A stretch of DNA of 6,578 nt from Methanoregula sp. UBA276. GTDB lineage: Archaea > Halobacteriota > Methanomicrobia > Methanomicrobiales > Methanospirillaceae. Shown here in pieces: positions 1 through 5,726 of the stretch (position 1 is the first letter of the stretch; every line of letters starts with the position of its first letter). Both the position numbers and the translations under genes were made by a program. The notes beneath the pieces are model-generated. The model searched no databases, had not been told where the DNA came from, and worked only from the letters and a program-made list of their open reading frames with translations. The stretch is taken from the NCBI GenBank assembly GCA_002508495.1, contig DANA01000123.1:1-6578 (forward strand), written 5' to 3'.

Positions 1-101
1 CCACTCAAAATAGCGAAGAGCCAATTGTTTTCATAAAACAGAAATTGATGTCGCCGCAAAGGCGCCTAAACGGGTGCGGCGGTAACCATCTTAAAGAGGG
101 T

Positions 102-122
102 ATGGGGGCAGTTTGCCCCCAT
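102..122. terminator. Perfect 9-bp GC-rich hairpin, possible terminator or RNA stem
   Basis: ATGGGGGCA (102-110) and TGCCCCCAT (114-122) form a perfect 9-bp stem closed by a GTT loop. It would fold equally well in RNA from either strand. No T-run follows directly; the nearest on the plus strand is CTTTTTTCTTT starting at 151. It is therefore not a classical intrinsic terminator, and archaeal termination depends mainly on U-tracts. It could mark the end of an upstream transcript or be one stem of a larger structured RNA. Confidence 0.35.
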
Positions 123-207
123 CATCACTTCACATGACTTCTCCAGAGCACTTTTTTCTTTAGAGCAGGGCGCCATTTTCCCCAATACAAGCCGCGTTCT
201 GCACGGC

Positions 208-293
208 AATCCATCATGGTGCCGCTTTTTTCATCCACATTCTTGGTGCGAGAAGAAACCTTACCGGAAAAAGACGGCACAGCATGATGGATT
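208..293. repeat. 86-bp imperfect inverted repeat (long stem-loop)
   Basis: The left arm begins AATCCATCATG (208-218) and the right arm ends CATGATGGATT (283-293), a perfect 11-bp match. The match continues inward with TGCCG (220-224) against CGGCA (275-279), then CTTTTT (225-230) against AAAAAG (268-273), giving about 22 paired bases with small bulges around a loop of about 37 bases. No target-site duplication is visible on the flanks, so a transposon-derived MITE is not demonstrated. The right arm runs directly into the TATA-like box of the gene at 333, so the structure could influence its transcription, or it could be a separate RNA. Confidence 0.55.
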
Positions 294-299
294 AAAATA
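292..299 (+). promoter_or_regulatory. Putative TATA box of the gerW operon
   Basis: TTAAAATA at 292-299 resembles the archaeal TATA box. With the usual spacing of about 25 bases to the start of transcription, the RNA would begin near 320, only about a dozen bases before the ATG at 333. That short leader would still contain the GGTG (322-325) ribosome binding site. The box touches the right arm of the inverted repeat ending at 293. Confidence 0.45.
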
Positions 300-332
300 C
301 TGCTAACGCACAATCCTCACCGGTGTTTTTTG

Positions 333-731
333 ATGTCAAACGAACAGTTGCTCAAAGAGACAACCAACCAACTCCGGGAATTCCTGGCAACCAAGAATGT
401 CATGGGGGATCCCGTGGACTTTGGCGAGAAAGTGGTTATTCCGGTTGCCCGGTACGGTTTTGCGTTTGGGACCGCAGCCAGCCACGAAAAGGATGGCGGC
501 TGCCAGGGAGCCGGTGGCGGCGGCGGGATCAGCCCGGTAGCGTTAATCATCCTCCACCGCGATGTCAAGGGGGCAGAGGGCGTCCAGGTCATGTCCCTCA
601 AAAAGGACAGTGCCGTGGCCCAGGCCATTGCAGCAGTCAGCGAGACGCTGGTCCCGCAGGTGATTGGCGCCATTAAAACCTTAAACGAGAATAAGGCAAC
701 GCCCGGTACTTCAGGAAAGGAAGAACTCTAG
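333..731 (+). CDS. GerW/YtfJ-family protein (Spore_YtfJ domain)
   Basis: This 132-residue protein fits the Spore_YtfJ (GerW) family, whose members are about this length. Seen in the sequence: a helical N-terminus (1-25), the DPVDFGEKVVIPVARYGFAFG core (26-46), a glycine-rich loop with GAGGGGGISPVA (59-70), a LIIL strand (71-74), and a C-terminal helical segment with a polar tail. In Bacillus subtilis GerW (YtfJ) is a spore protein needed for a germination response, but relatives occur in many non-sporulating bacteria and in methanogens, where the role is unknown. One cysteine (C57) sits inside the glycine-rich loop. I place the start at ATG 333, where GGTG (322-325) lies 7 bases upstream; TTG at 330 is a less likely in-frame alternative. 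It is the first gene of a three-gene operon, followed 15 bases later by a DUF2953 gene, the same partner that YtfJ has in Bacillus. No spore function should be inferred here. Confidence 0.88.
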   Translation: MSNEQLLKETTNQLREFLATKNVMGDPVDFGEKVVIPVARYGFAFGTAASHEKDGGCQGAGGGGGISPVALIILHRDVKGAEGVQVMSLKKDSAVAQAIAAVSETLVPQVIGAIKTLNENKATPGTSGKEEL

Positions 732-746
732 ACCGCCATTCCAGTC

Positions 747-1442
747 ATGGATGCACTCCTCCTGACAGCATTTGTCCTTGCCTGCCCGGTCCTCGCGGTA
801 CTGGCAGGTTCGCTGCTGTTGTACGGTATTCCGGTACGCTCATCAGTCCGGCTCCTCGTGCAGGAAGATATCCTGCAGGAGTCAGTAACCGTCACCTGGG
901 GGTTCACCGGTATCCGCCTGCGGCACGAACGGCAGGGTGCAGAATTCGCGATAATGGCTGGCCGCCATGCCCTCTCCACCTATACGTCCGAGCCGGAACG
1001 TGGCATCCCCCCTCCTTCTGCCAGGGATACCAAGCCAAAAGAGGAGACAGGAACACCGGCCCCCGCCGGAACGGGCGGGGCTCTCCGTCTTGCTGCACCG
1101 CTGATCCGCCCGTCCGTAACGCTCCTGTCAGTAATCTGGAGAGAGAGCCGGTTTGATGGCATGAAGGGCAGGATCACGATGGGGACGGGCGATCCCGCAC
1201 TGACGGGGGAAATTTTCGGGCATTACTGGGCATCCCGGTTCCTGCTCGAAGCAATGCGGGTCTCCATCGAGCTCGAGCCGGTCTTCGACCGCGAAGTCTT
1301 CTCCTGCGATCTGGAAGCATCCATCAGCATCCGTCACCCGCTTCTCGTCCTCATTGCTGCAACCCGCCTGGCACTCCACCCGGCTGCGCGCGAAATACTC
1401 ATGATCTCCCGGCAGAAGTCTTTTGGGACAGTGGCCGCATGA
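747..1442 (+). CDS. DUF2953 domain-containing membrane-anchored protein (YtfI-like)
   Basis: This 231-residue protein has a hydrophobic N-terminal segment (about 3-28) that should act as a membrane anchor. A beta-rich stretch (33-80) and a Pro/Thr/Gly/Ala-rich, probably disordered linker (about 82-112) follow. The second half contains GTGDPALTG (146-154), the motif I associate with DUF2953. A moderately hydrophobic patch (199-211) lies near the C-terminus. The function of DUF2953 is not established. In Bacillus and clostridia DUF2953 genes sit next to gerW/ytfJ, and the same adjacency here supports both identifications and suggests that the two products work together at the membrane. The gap to the gerW-like gene is 15 bases, and its stop overlaps the ATG of the next gene (ATGA at 1439-1442), so translation is probably coupled. 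No clear ribosome binding site precedes ATG 747; the purine-rich GGAAAGGAAG lies further upstream, inside the end of the previous gene. Confidence 0.82.
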   Translation: MDALLLTAFVLACPVLAVLAGSLLLYGIPVRSSVRLLVQEDILQESVTVTWGFTGIRLRHERQGAEFAIMAGRHALSTYTSEPERGIPPPSARDTKPKEETGTPAPAGTGGALRLAAPLIRPSVTLLSVIWRESRFDGMKGRITMGTGDPALTGEIFGHYWASRFLLEAMRVSIELEPVFDREVFSCDLEASISIRHPLLVLIAATRLALHPAAREILMISRQKSFGTVAA

Positions 1443-1657
1443 GTACCACCGTCCGGGTGCAGGAACCGCTGGCTTTGGGGAACCGGAAGATCTACCCGGT
1501 CGTAGCAGAGATGTTCCTGACGATAGGAACGGGGATGATGGGATCGCTTCTGCCACTTGCGTTCATCATCGAGGAGGATGGCGCGTTCTCGTATATCCTG
1601 CTGGAAGGAGAATCCTTCGCTGCCGTACTGGAAAAAATTGCCGGTACTGCACTTTAA
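1439..1657 (+). CDS. Small protein resembling a loop-less GerW domain
   Basis: This 72-residue protein begins at the ATG of an ATGA overlap with the DUF2953 gene, so it is very likely the translationally coupled third gene of the operon. I do not recognise a named family. By eye, its order of segments matches the GerW core: EPLALGNRKIYPVV (9-22) against DPVDFGEKVVIPVA in the first gene, then FLTIGTG (26-32) against GFAFGTA, then LPLAFIIEEDG (38-48) against SPVALIILHRD, and a final FAAVLEKIAG (60-69) against a similar helix. The glycine-rich loop (about 15-20 residues in the first gene) is missing, reduced to MMGSL. This suggests a shortened paralogue that may pair with the full protein; that is inference. 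It has no signal peptide or clear membrane helix, although residues 25-44 are quite hydrophobic. The TAA stop is at 1655-1657. Confidence 0.7.
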   Translation: MSTTVRVQEPLALGNRKIYPVVAEMFLTIGTGMMGSLLPLAFIIEEDGAFSYILLEGESFAAVLEKIAGTAL

Positions 1658-1674
1658 AAAGAGAGTAGGGCCAC

Positions 1675-1715
1675 TTCCTCAACAGGAAACGCGGTGTCTG
1701 CAATCAGGTTTTTTT
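1675..1715 (+). terminator. Putative termination region of the gerW operon
   Basis: A small stem-loop, TTCCT-CAAC-AGGAA (1675-1688), is followed by a run of seven T (1709-1715). T-runs of this length are typical archaeal termination signals. The run lies within the last codons of the convergent NTF2-like gene (its Lys-Lys codons). For the opposite strand, the A-run at 1656-1660 reads as TTTTT just beyond that gene's stop, so the two convergent units may terminate across one another. Confidence 0.4.
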
Positions 1716-2123
1716 CAGGGGCGTGACCTGCCAGAGCGAGAGTTTCCACTGTTTCCCGTTCCAGCGATAGAGTGCCGAGACCGAGTAGGTGCCTTTCATT
1801 TTTCTTCCGTCAACCGTCAGCTCCTCGTAACACTGGTACAGGAGAGCGGCAGTCTCATCGCCAAACTGGTGCAGCACCGGGTCCTCGATGGTGTACGTGT
1901 GCAGTGCCATATGGGGGAAGCACCGCAGGAGCAGCGCATCGCGCGAAAGCCGGCCGAAATAATTGATCTCAATGAAATCGGGAGCAAGGAGGGCGTCGAG
2001 AGCCGTGCGGTCCCGGCGAAACCATGCATCGGCGCGGGCGTGTTCCAGTACCAGGAGGAGGTTTTTCAGTTGATCGGGATCAGTGCGGGCAGCTTCATCG
2101 CGGGGCCGTGGTTTTTCCGGCAT
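1704..2123 (-). CDS. NTF2-like / DUF4440-type protein
   Basis: This 139-residue protein has the layout of the small SnoaL/NTF2-like fold (DUF4440 type). An N-terminal helix with LKNLLLVLEHARADAWFRRD (19-38) is followed by ALDALLAPDFIEINYFGRLS (41-60) and then by beta strands around DPVLHQFGDETAALLYQCYE (81-100). It closes with GTYSVSALYRWNGKQWKLSL (111-130). Such domains are small cone-shaped barrels that act as enzymes, subunits or binding proteins; nothing here fixes a ligand or reaction. No signal peptide or membrane segment is visible, so it is probably cytoplasmic. I choose ATG 2121-2123 because AGAAGGG (2132-2138 on this strand) lies 8 bases upstream. The frame stays open to a further ATG at 2258, but the added 45 residues lie outside the fold and look like translated promoter DNA. 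It is convergent with the gerW operon and divergent from livK. Confidence 0.75.
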   Translation of the reverse strand: MPEKPRPRDEAARTDPDQLKNLLLVLEHARADAWFRRDRTALDALLAPDFIEINYFGRLSRDALLLRCFPHMALHTYTIEDPVLHQFGDETAALLYQCYEELTVDGRKMKGTYSVSALYRWNGKQWKLSLWQVTPLKKT

Positions 2124-2336
2124 ATACGTTACCCTTCTTTTCCACCTTAATGAATATTCGCATCGGTTGCATTTGCCGCAGGGAACCCGGGTGCTAAAAA
2201 AAATCCCGCGTACTGCCAGAATGGAAAAGAAGTCAATTCCGGGATCCCAAATATGCATCCTGCAAATGATACCATTACACCAGATTTACGGTGAACTATT
2301 CCCTGCTGGTGCAGATCGCTGGAGCGAATCGGATTT

Positions 2337-2344
2337 TTTATATT
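2337..2344 (+). promoter_or_regulatory. Putative TATA box of livK
   Basis: TTTATATT (2337-2344), within the longer TTTTTTATATTC, is the best archaeal TATA-like element between the two divergent genes. Standard spacing puts the start of transcription near 2365-2368, leaving a leader of about 33 bases that contains AGGAAGAG (2387-2394), a plausible ribosome binding site about 5-8 bases before ATG 2399. The rest of 2124-2398 contains a GGGATCCC palindrome (2241-2248) and an A8 run (2196-2203) but no gene I can support. Confidence 0.55.
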
Positions 2345-2363
2345 CATTAATGACAGACGCATA

Positions 2364-2381
2364 GTTATGCCATGCTATAAC
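2364..2381. promoter_or_regulatory. Operator-like palindrome at the predicted livK transcription start
   Basis: The arms GTTAT (2364-2368) and ATAAC (2377-2381) flank a central CATG (2371-2374) with symmetric two-base gaps. The direct repeat CATAG also brackets the element (2360-2364 and 2381-2385), and GCTAT-AAC-ATAGC (2374-2386) forms an overlapping small hairpin. The location, about 20 bases downstream of the TATA box, is where archaeal repressors typically block RNA polymerase. The regulator is unknown. Confidence 0.4.
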
Positions 2382-2398
2382 ATAGCAGGAAGAGAGGT

Positions 2399-3718
2399 AT
2401 GAGATATTCCATTCTGTTTTTCATTGTTGCACTCATTGCAACCGTCATGATAACCGGGTGCACCCAGCAGCAGCCGGCAGCGGGGTCCGGCGAAGAGATC
2501 AAAATCGGCGTCATTGCATCGTTGACCGGTCCGGCAAGCAACGTCGGAAAGAACATGTGGCAGTCCGCGCAGGTCGCTGCCGATGAGATCAATGCAGCGG
2601 GAGGGGTGGCAATCGGGCCATCGGGCAAAAAGATACCGGTCAAGCTCATTGTCGGCGATGACGAGTCCACCCAGCAGGGGGGCCAGAAAGCCGCAACGAA
2701 ACTGATCACGGATGACAAGGTTGACATCCTTGTCGGGGGATATTCCAGCGCGGTGACCTCGGCGTACCAGCAGACCATCGCGGAATACCAGATCCCCTAC
2801 ATCGTGACCGGTGCATCGAGCCCCGTCATCACCCACCGCACGGATATCGACACCAGTTATGTCTTCCACCACTGCCCGACCACGGACACGTACGGCAAGT
2901 ATACCACGATGTTCATCGACCAGGTGGTCCGGCCTGCTGTCAACAAGAAACTCGGGGCACCCGATAACCGGCCGTTCCGCCTTGCCATTATCTACCAGGA
3001 CACGGCCTACGGTAAGGGCGTGCAGACCGCAGTCCAGAACACGATAGCAAAGAACAATCTCAACATCATTCTCGTGTCCGAGCAGGGCTACCGTATGGGC
3101 GAGAGCGATTTCCGGACACCTCTGACTGCGATCAAGGCAGAAAACCCCGATGCGGTCTACCTGGGTGCATTCCCGAACGAAGGTGCGCCGATTATCACCC
3201 AGGCACGCAGGGACATCGGGCTTGATTCCATCTTCTTAAATGTCGAGAACAACGACAATGCCCAGTTCTACAAGGATCTCGGGCAGTATGGCGAAGGCGC
3301 GATTATCGAGAGCCGGTTCTCGCCCTACACGGCACCGGAAGGAGTACTTGCCGCAGCACAGGAGAATTTCAAGAACAGCTACTTCGCAAAATGGGGAATG
3401 TATCCTGACATGATGGGTGCATCCACGTATGAAGGCATCTTCATTGCTGCCGAGGCGATCAAGAACGCCGGCACAACCGACAAGGCTGCAGTCCGGCAGG
3501 CACTGGTCGATCTCAGCATGCCCCAGGTTATCGAGGCCATGAAGGATGGGAAGATCTCGTTCACCAGCGACTTCAGGGAGTCGCAGTTCGACCTCTGGAT
3601 GGAGCAGCTGGTGTACGACCAGAGTATTGGTGAATGCCGGCCGCACATTGTCTGGCCGGACAACCTGAAAGTGACTACATTCACCCTGCCGGACTGGTAC
3701 AAACCCGGCAGCGCGTAA
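2399..3718 (+). CDS. livK: Branched-chain amino acid-type ABC transporter substrate-binding lipoprotein
   Basis: This 439-residue protein captures the ligand outside the membrane and delivers it to the LivHM permease. A hydrophobic signal segment (4-18) ends in the lipobox ITGC, with C21 the predicted lipidated residue that tethers the mature protein to the membrane. A Gln/Ala/Gly/Ser-rich linker (22-31) precedes a periplasmic-binding-protein type I fold (Peripla_BP_6 type). This fold starts with KIGVIASLTGP (35-45) and contains DILVGGYSSAVTSA (109-122) and IPYIVTGASSPVIT (132-145), all typical of this family. The length is slightly above that of the bacterial LivK proteins (about 370), partly because of the linker and C-terminal part. 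The family binds Leu/Ile/Val but also other amino acids, amides and urea, so the ligand is unresolved. ATG 2399 is preceded by AGGAAGAG. livH follows after 54 bases, which include a TTTTT tract (3740-3744) that might reduce read-through and so favour excess binding protein. Confidence 0.92.
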   Translation: MRYSILFFIVALIATVMITGCTQQQPAAGSGEEIKIGVIASLTGPASNVGKNMWQSAQVAADEINAAGGVAIGPSGKKIPVKLIVGDDESTQQGGQKAATKLITDDKVDILVGGYSSAVTSAYQQTIAEYQIPYIVTGASSPVITHRTDIDTSYVFHHCPTTDTYGKYTTMFIDQVVRPAVNKKLGAPDNRPFRLAIIYQDTAYGKGVQTAVQNTIAKNNLNIILVSEQGYRMGESDFRTPLTAIKAENPDAVYLGAFPNEGAPIITQARRDIGLDSIFLNVENNDNAQFYKDLGQYGEGAIIESRFSPYTAPEGVLAAAQENFKNSYFAKWGMYPDMMGASTYEGIFIAAEAIKNAGTTDKAAVRQALVDLSMPQVIEAMKDGKISFTSDFRESQFDLWMEQLVYDQSIGECRPHIVWPDNLKVTTFTLPDWYKPGSA

Positions 3719-3772
3719 CATCCAAATTCATTCACATCCTTTTTAGGGTACGAGAGAAAAGTCAGGTAAACC

Positions 3773-4651
3773 ATGGTTGACATCGGGATCCTGTTGCAGA
3801 TTCTGTTCTGGGGCATCTATGCGGGGTGCATCTATATCCTGCTTGCCACCGGCCTTAACCTGATCTTCGGGGTCATGAAGATCGTGAACTTCGCCCATGG
3901 CGAGTTCCTGATGATCGGGGCATACATTACTGCCACGGTCTTCATCATTTCGGGAATCAACCCCTATGTCATCATCCTCGTATCGATGCTTGCCCTCATT
4001 GGTATTGGCGCCGTTGTCGAGCGGCTCTGCTTCCGCCCGATTCTCGGCACCAGCAAGCTCAACGAGATCTTCCTCTCCATAGGTCTCATCTACATCTTCC
4101 AGAACGGGGCTGCCATGGTCTGGGGCGACGAGTGGCAGAGCGTCAAGAGCCCATACGAGGGGATTGCCATCCCGCTTGGCCCCTTAAACCTCCCGCTTGA
4201 CTACATCATCATCATGATCGTAACCGCGGCTATCCTCGCCGCTCTCTTCCTGTTCCTCCAGAAAACCCGGATCGGCCGGGAGATGCGGGCTACCAGCCAG
4301 AACCGGAAGGGGGCGATGCTGGTCGGCATCAATGTCGAGCGGATGGATATTCTGAGTTTTGGGATCGGCTGCGCCCTTGCCGCGGCAGCAGGCACGCTCT
4401 GGGTAGTGAGCGGCCAGGTATTTAACCCGTACATGGGCTCGATCCCGGCGGTGAAGGCATTTGCTATCATCATCCTTGGCGGGCTGGGGAGCATTCCGGG
4501 AGCAATCGTGGGTGGTCTTCTGTACGGGATTGCAGAGAACGGGGCTGCCTATTTCCTCGGGGGCGTCTGGAAGGATGCAATATCATTCATCATCCTTATC
4601 ATCGTCCTGGTCTTCCGGCCAACGGGGCTCTTTGGGGAGTCCGGGGAGTGA
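3773..4651 (+). CDS. livH: Branched-chain amino acid-type ABC transporter permease LivH
   Basis: This 292-residue polytopic membrane protein, of normal LivH length, forms half of the transport channel. Hydrophobic segments run through most of the chain. Family landmarks are NFAHGEFLMIGAY (39-51), the cytoplasmic coupling region GREMRATSQNRKGAMLVGI (168-186) that would contact an ATPase subunit, LGGLGSIPGAIVGG (235-248), and the C-terminal FRPTGLFG (281-288). The start ATG 3773 has AGGT (3764-3767) 5 bases upstream. It is the second gene of the livK-livH-livM unit; livM begins 6 bases after its stop. The GGGGAG at its 3' end (4643-4648) doubles as the ribosome binding site for livM. Nothing appears truncated or frameshifted. 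Confidence 0.94.
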   Translation: MVDIGILLQILFWGIYAGCIYILLATGLNLIFGVMKIVNFAHGEFLMIGAYITATVFIISGINPYVIILVSMLALIGIGAVVERLCFRPILGTSKLNEIFLSIGLIYIFQNGAAMVWGDEWQSVKSPYEGIAIPLGPLNLPLDYIIIMIVTAAILAALFLFLQKTRIGREMRATSQNRKGAMLVGINVERMDILSFGIGCALAAAAGTLWVVSGQVFNPYMGSIPAVKAFAIIILGGLGSIPGAIVGGLLYGIAENGAAYFLGGVWKDAISFIILIIVLVFRPTGLFGESGE

Positions 4652-4657
4652 CCACGC

Positions 4658-5644
4658 ATGGAACAAAAACGCGACCAGTGGACGAGTGCAGCAACAATAC
4701 TCACGGTAGCATTCGCGCTCGTTGTCCCGTTCCTTTCAAATAACCTGTTTCTCTTAAACCTCCTCTCCCTCATGCTCATCTTCATCATCTTCTCCTCAGC
4801 CTGGAACCTGCTTGCGTATTCCGGACAGGGATCGCTGGGACATGCGGCATTTTTTGGCATTGGCGCGTACGCATCAACCCTGATTGCGAGTGCATCGGGG
4901 ATCACCCCCTATATCACGATCTTCCTCGGTGCCGGTGTTGCGGCCTTCATCGGCATCCTCATCGGCCTGACCTGCGTTCGGCTGAAAGAGTGGTTCCTTG
5001 CCATGGTAACCTTCGGGTTTGCCATCATCGTCCAGACCCTGACGGTCAGTATCCTCGCCCCAATGACCGGTGGCTGGGACGGCATATCTTCGCCCCGGCT
5101 CTTAAGCCCGTCTATTGCCGGATACCAGATCATCGAATATTACTCGATCCTCCTCATCACCATCGCGGCGATTGTCGCAATCTGGTATATCATGCGTTCC
5201 CGCCTTGGCCTTGCCTTCTCGGCAATCCGGGAGAATGAACTGGAGGCGCGTGCTTCCGGCATCGATCCGGTGCGCTACCGCCTCATCGCGTTTGCCCTCA
5301 GTGCCTACATTGCAGGTATCGCCGGTGCGCTCCAGATCCACCATATCGGCTACATCACTCCCGAGATCTACAGTGTCGACCTCTCCTTCTGGCCGGTCAC
5401 GTACGTCATTTTCGGGGGTCTCGGGACCCTGGCCGGGCCCATTGTCGGCACCGTTGTCCTCACGATTATCTGGGAGGGGTTGAAGATGGCCGGCATCACG
5501 TTTGCCCGGTATGTCATCATCGGGGTGCTCCTCATCATGGTCATCATCTTCCTGCCAAAAGGGCTGGTGAGCCTGCCGGAACGGATCCGGGAATGGCGGG
5601 ATGAACGGGCTAAGAAGGCGGGGCCGGACACTACGGGAAAATAG
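4658..5644 (+). CDS. livM: Branched-chain amino acid-type ABC transporter permease LivM
   Basis: This 328-residue polytopic membrane protein partners LivH in the channel. Landmarks are SGQGSLGHAAFFGIGAY (55-71), the coupling region GLAFSAIRENELEARASGI (184-202), FGGLGTLAGPIVG (252-264) and the terminal FLPKGL (298-303). A short charged cytoplasmic tail rich in Arg, Glu and Lys (305-328) follows. The length is normal for LivM cores; it lacks the large N-terminal extension found in some proteobacterial LivM proteins. The start ATG 4658 lies about 9 bases after GGAG in the end of livH, so the two permeases should be translated together. In many genomes livG and livF follow livM on the same strand. 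Here the ATPase genes are on the opposite strand and converge on this gene, with 82 bases between its stop and the stop of livF. Confidence 0.94.
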   Translation: MEQKRDQWTSAATILTVAFALVVPFLSNNLFLLNLLSLMLIFIIFSSAWNLLAYSGQGSLGHAAFFGIGAYASTLIASASGITPYITIFLGAGVAAFIGILIGLTCVRLKEWFLAMVTFGFAIIVQTLTVSILAPMTGGWDGISSPRLLSPSIAGYQIIEYYSILLITIAAIVAIWYIMRSRLGLAFSAIRENELEARASGIDPVRYRLIAFALSAYIAGIAGALQIHHIGYITPEIYSVDLSFWPVTYVIFGGLGTLAGPIVGTVVLTIIWEGLKMAGITFARYVIIGVLLIMVIIFLPKGLVSLPERIREWRDERAKKAGPDTTGK

Positions 5645-5726
5645 CGAATCAATGCGGGTGCCGACGTATCTGCGATAATTTTTCCGTTCATCCACGCACG
5701 GTATTTCACACCACGGGCGCCAGCGT
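5645..5726. terminator. Convergent intergenic region between livM and livF
   Basis: These 82 bases separate two convergent stops. On the plus strand TAATTTTTCC (TTTTT at 5679-5683) is a plausible weak U-tract terminator for livKHM. On the minus strand I see no T-run directly after livF, so livGF transcripts may extend into the 3' end of livM. No hairpin of note is visible. Confidence 0.3.

Larger units (their letters stand above)
1..332. other. Gene-poor leader region with four successive inverted repeats
   Basis: I see no convincing coding sequence here. The stretch is more AT-rich than the genes to its right and holds four inverted repeats in a row. (A) CAATTGTTTT at 22-31 faces AAAAC and AATTG at 35-47, with a CAT loop and a 3-base bulge. 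(B) CGCCGCA at 52-58 faces TGCGGCG at 75-81. (C) ATGGGGGCA at 102-110 faces TGCCCCCAT at 114-122. (D) A long imperfect repeat spans 208-293. A T-rich run lies at 152-161. The region may be the 3' trailer of a gene outside the window, a structured non-coding RNA, or a small decayed repeat element. The sequence alone does not decide between these. A 62-codon minus-strand reading frame covers 125-313 but has no support beyond being open. Confidence 0.6.

Noticed and set aside
185..190. Missing switch histidine in LivF (residue numbering; LLLEQN).
   Set aside because: Gln at this place is the normal state for LivF-family ATPases and does not indicate an inactive protein.
208..293. Inverted repeat as a MITE or insertion sequence remnant.
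   Set aside because: No target-site duplication or transposase fragment is visible and only one copy lies in the window, so mobility is not supported.
1..332. CRISPR array or tRNA gene in the gene-free stretch.
   Set aside because: There are no regularly spaced direct repeats, and no cloverleaf or T-loop consensus could be found.
2222..2239. GGAA...TTCC inverted motif in the divergent promoter region, reminiscent of the NrpR nitrogen-repressor operator.
   Set aside because: The spacing is 10 bases, whereas the Methanococcus NrpR operator has 6, and the motif lies over 100 bases upstream of the livK TATA box.
2124..2258. Upstream in-frame extension of the NTF2-like gene with a CGKCNRC cysteine cluster, suggestive of a metal site.
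   Set aside because: The 45 extra residues cover what looks like promoter DNA, precede a good ribosome binding site and ATG at 2123, and lie outside the NTF2-like fold.
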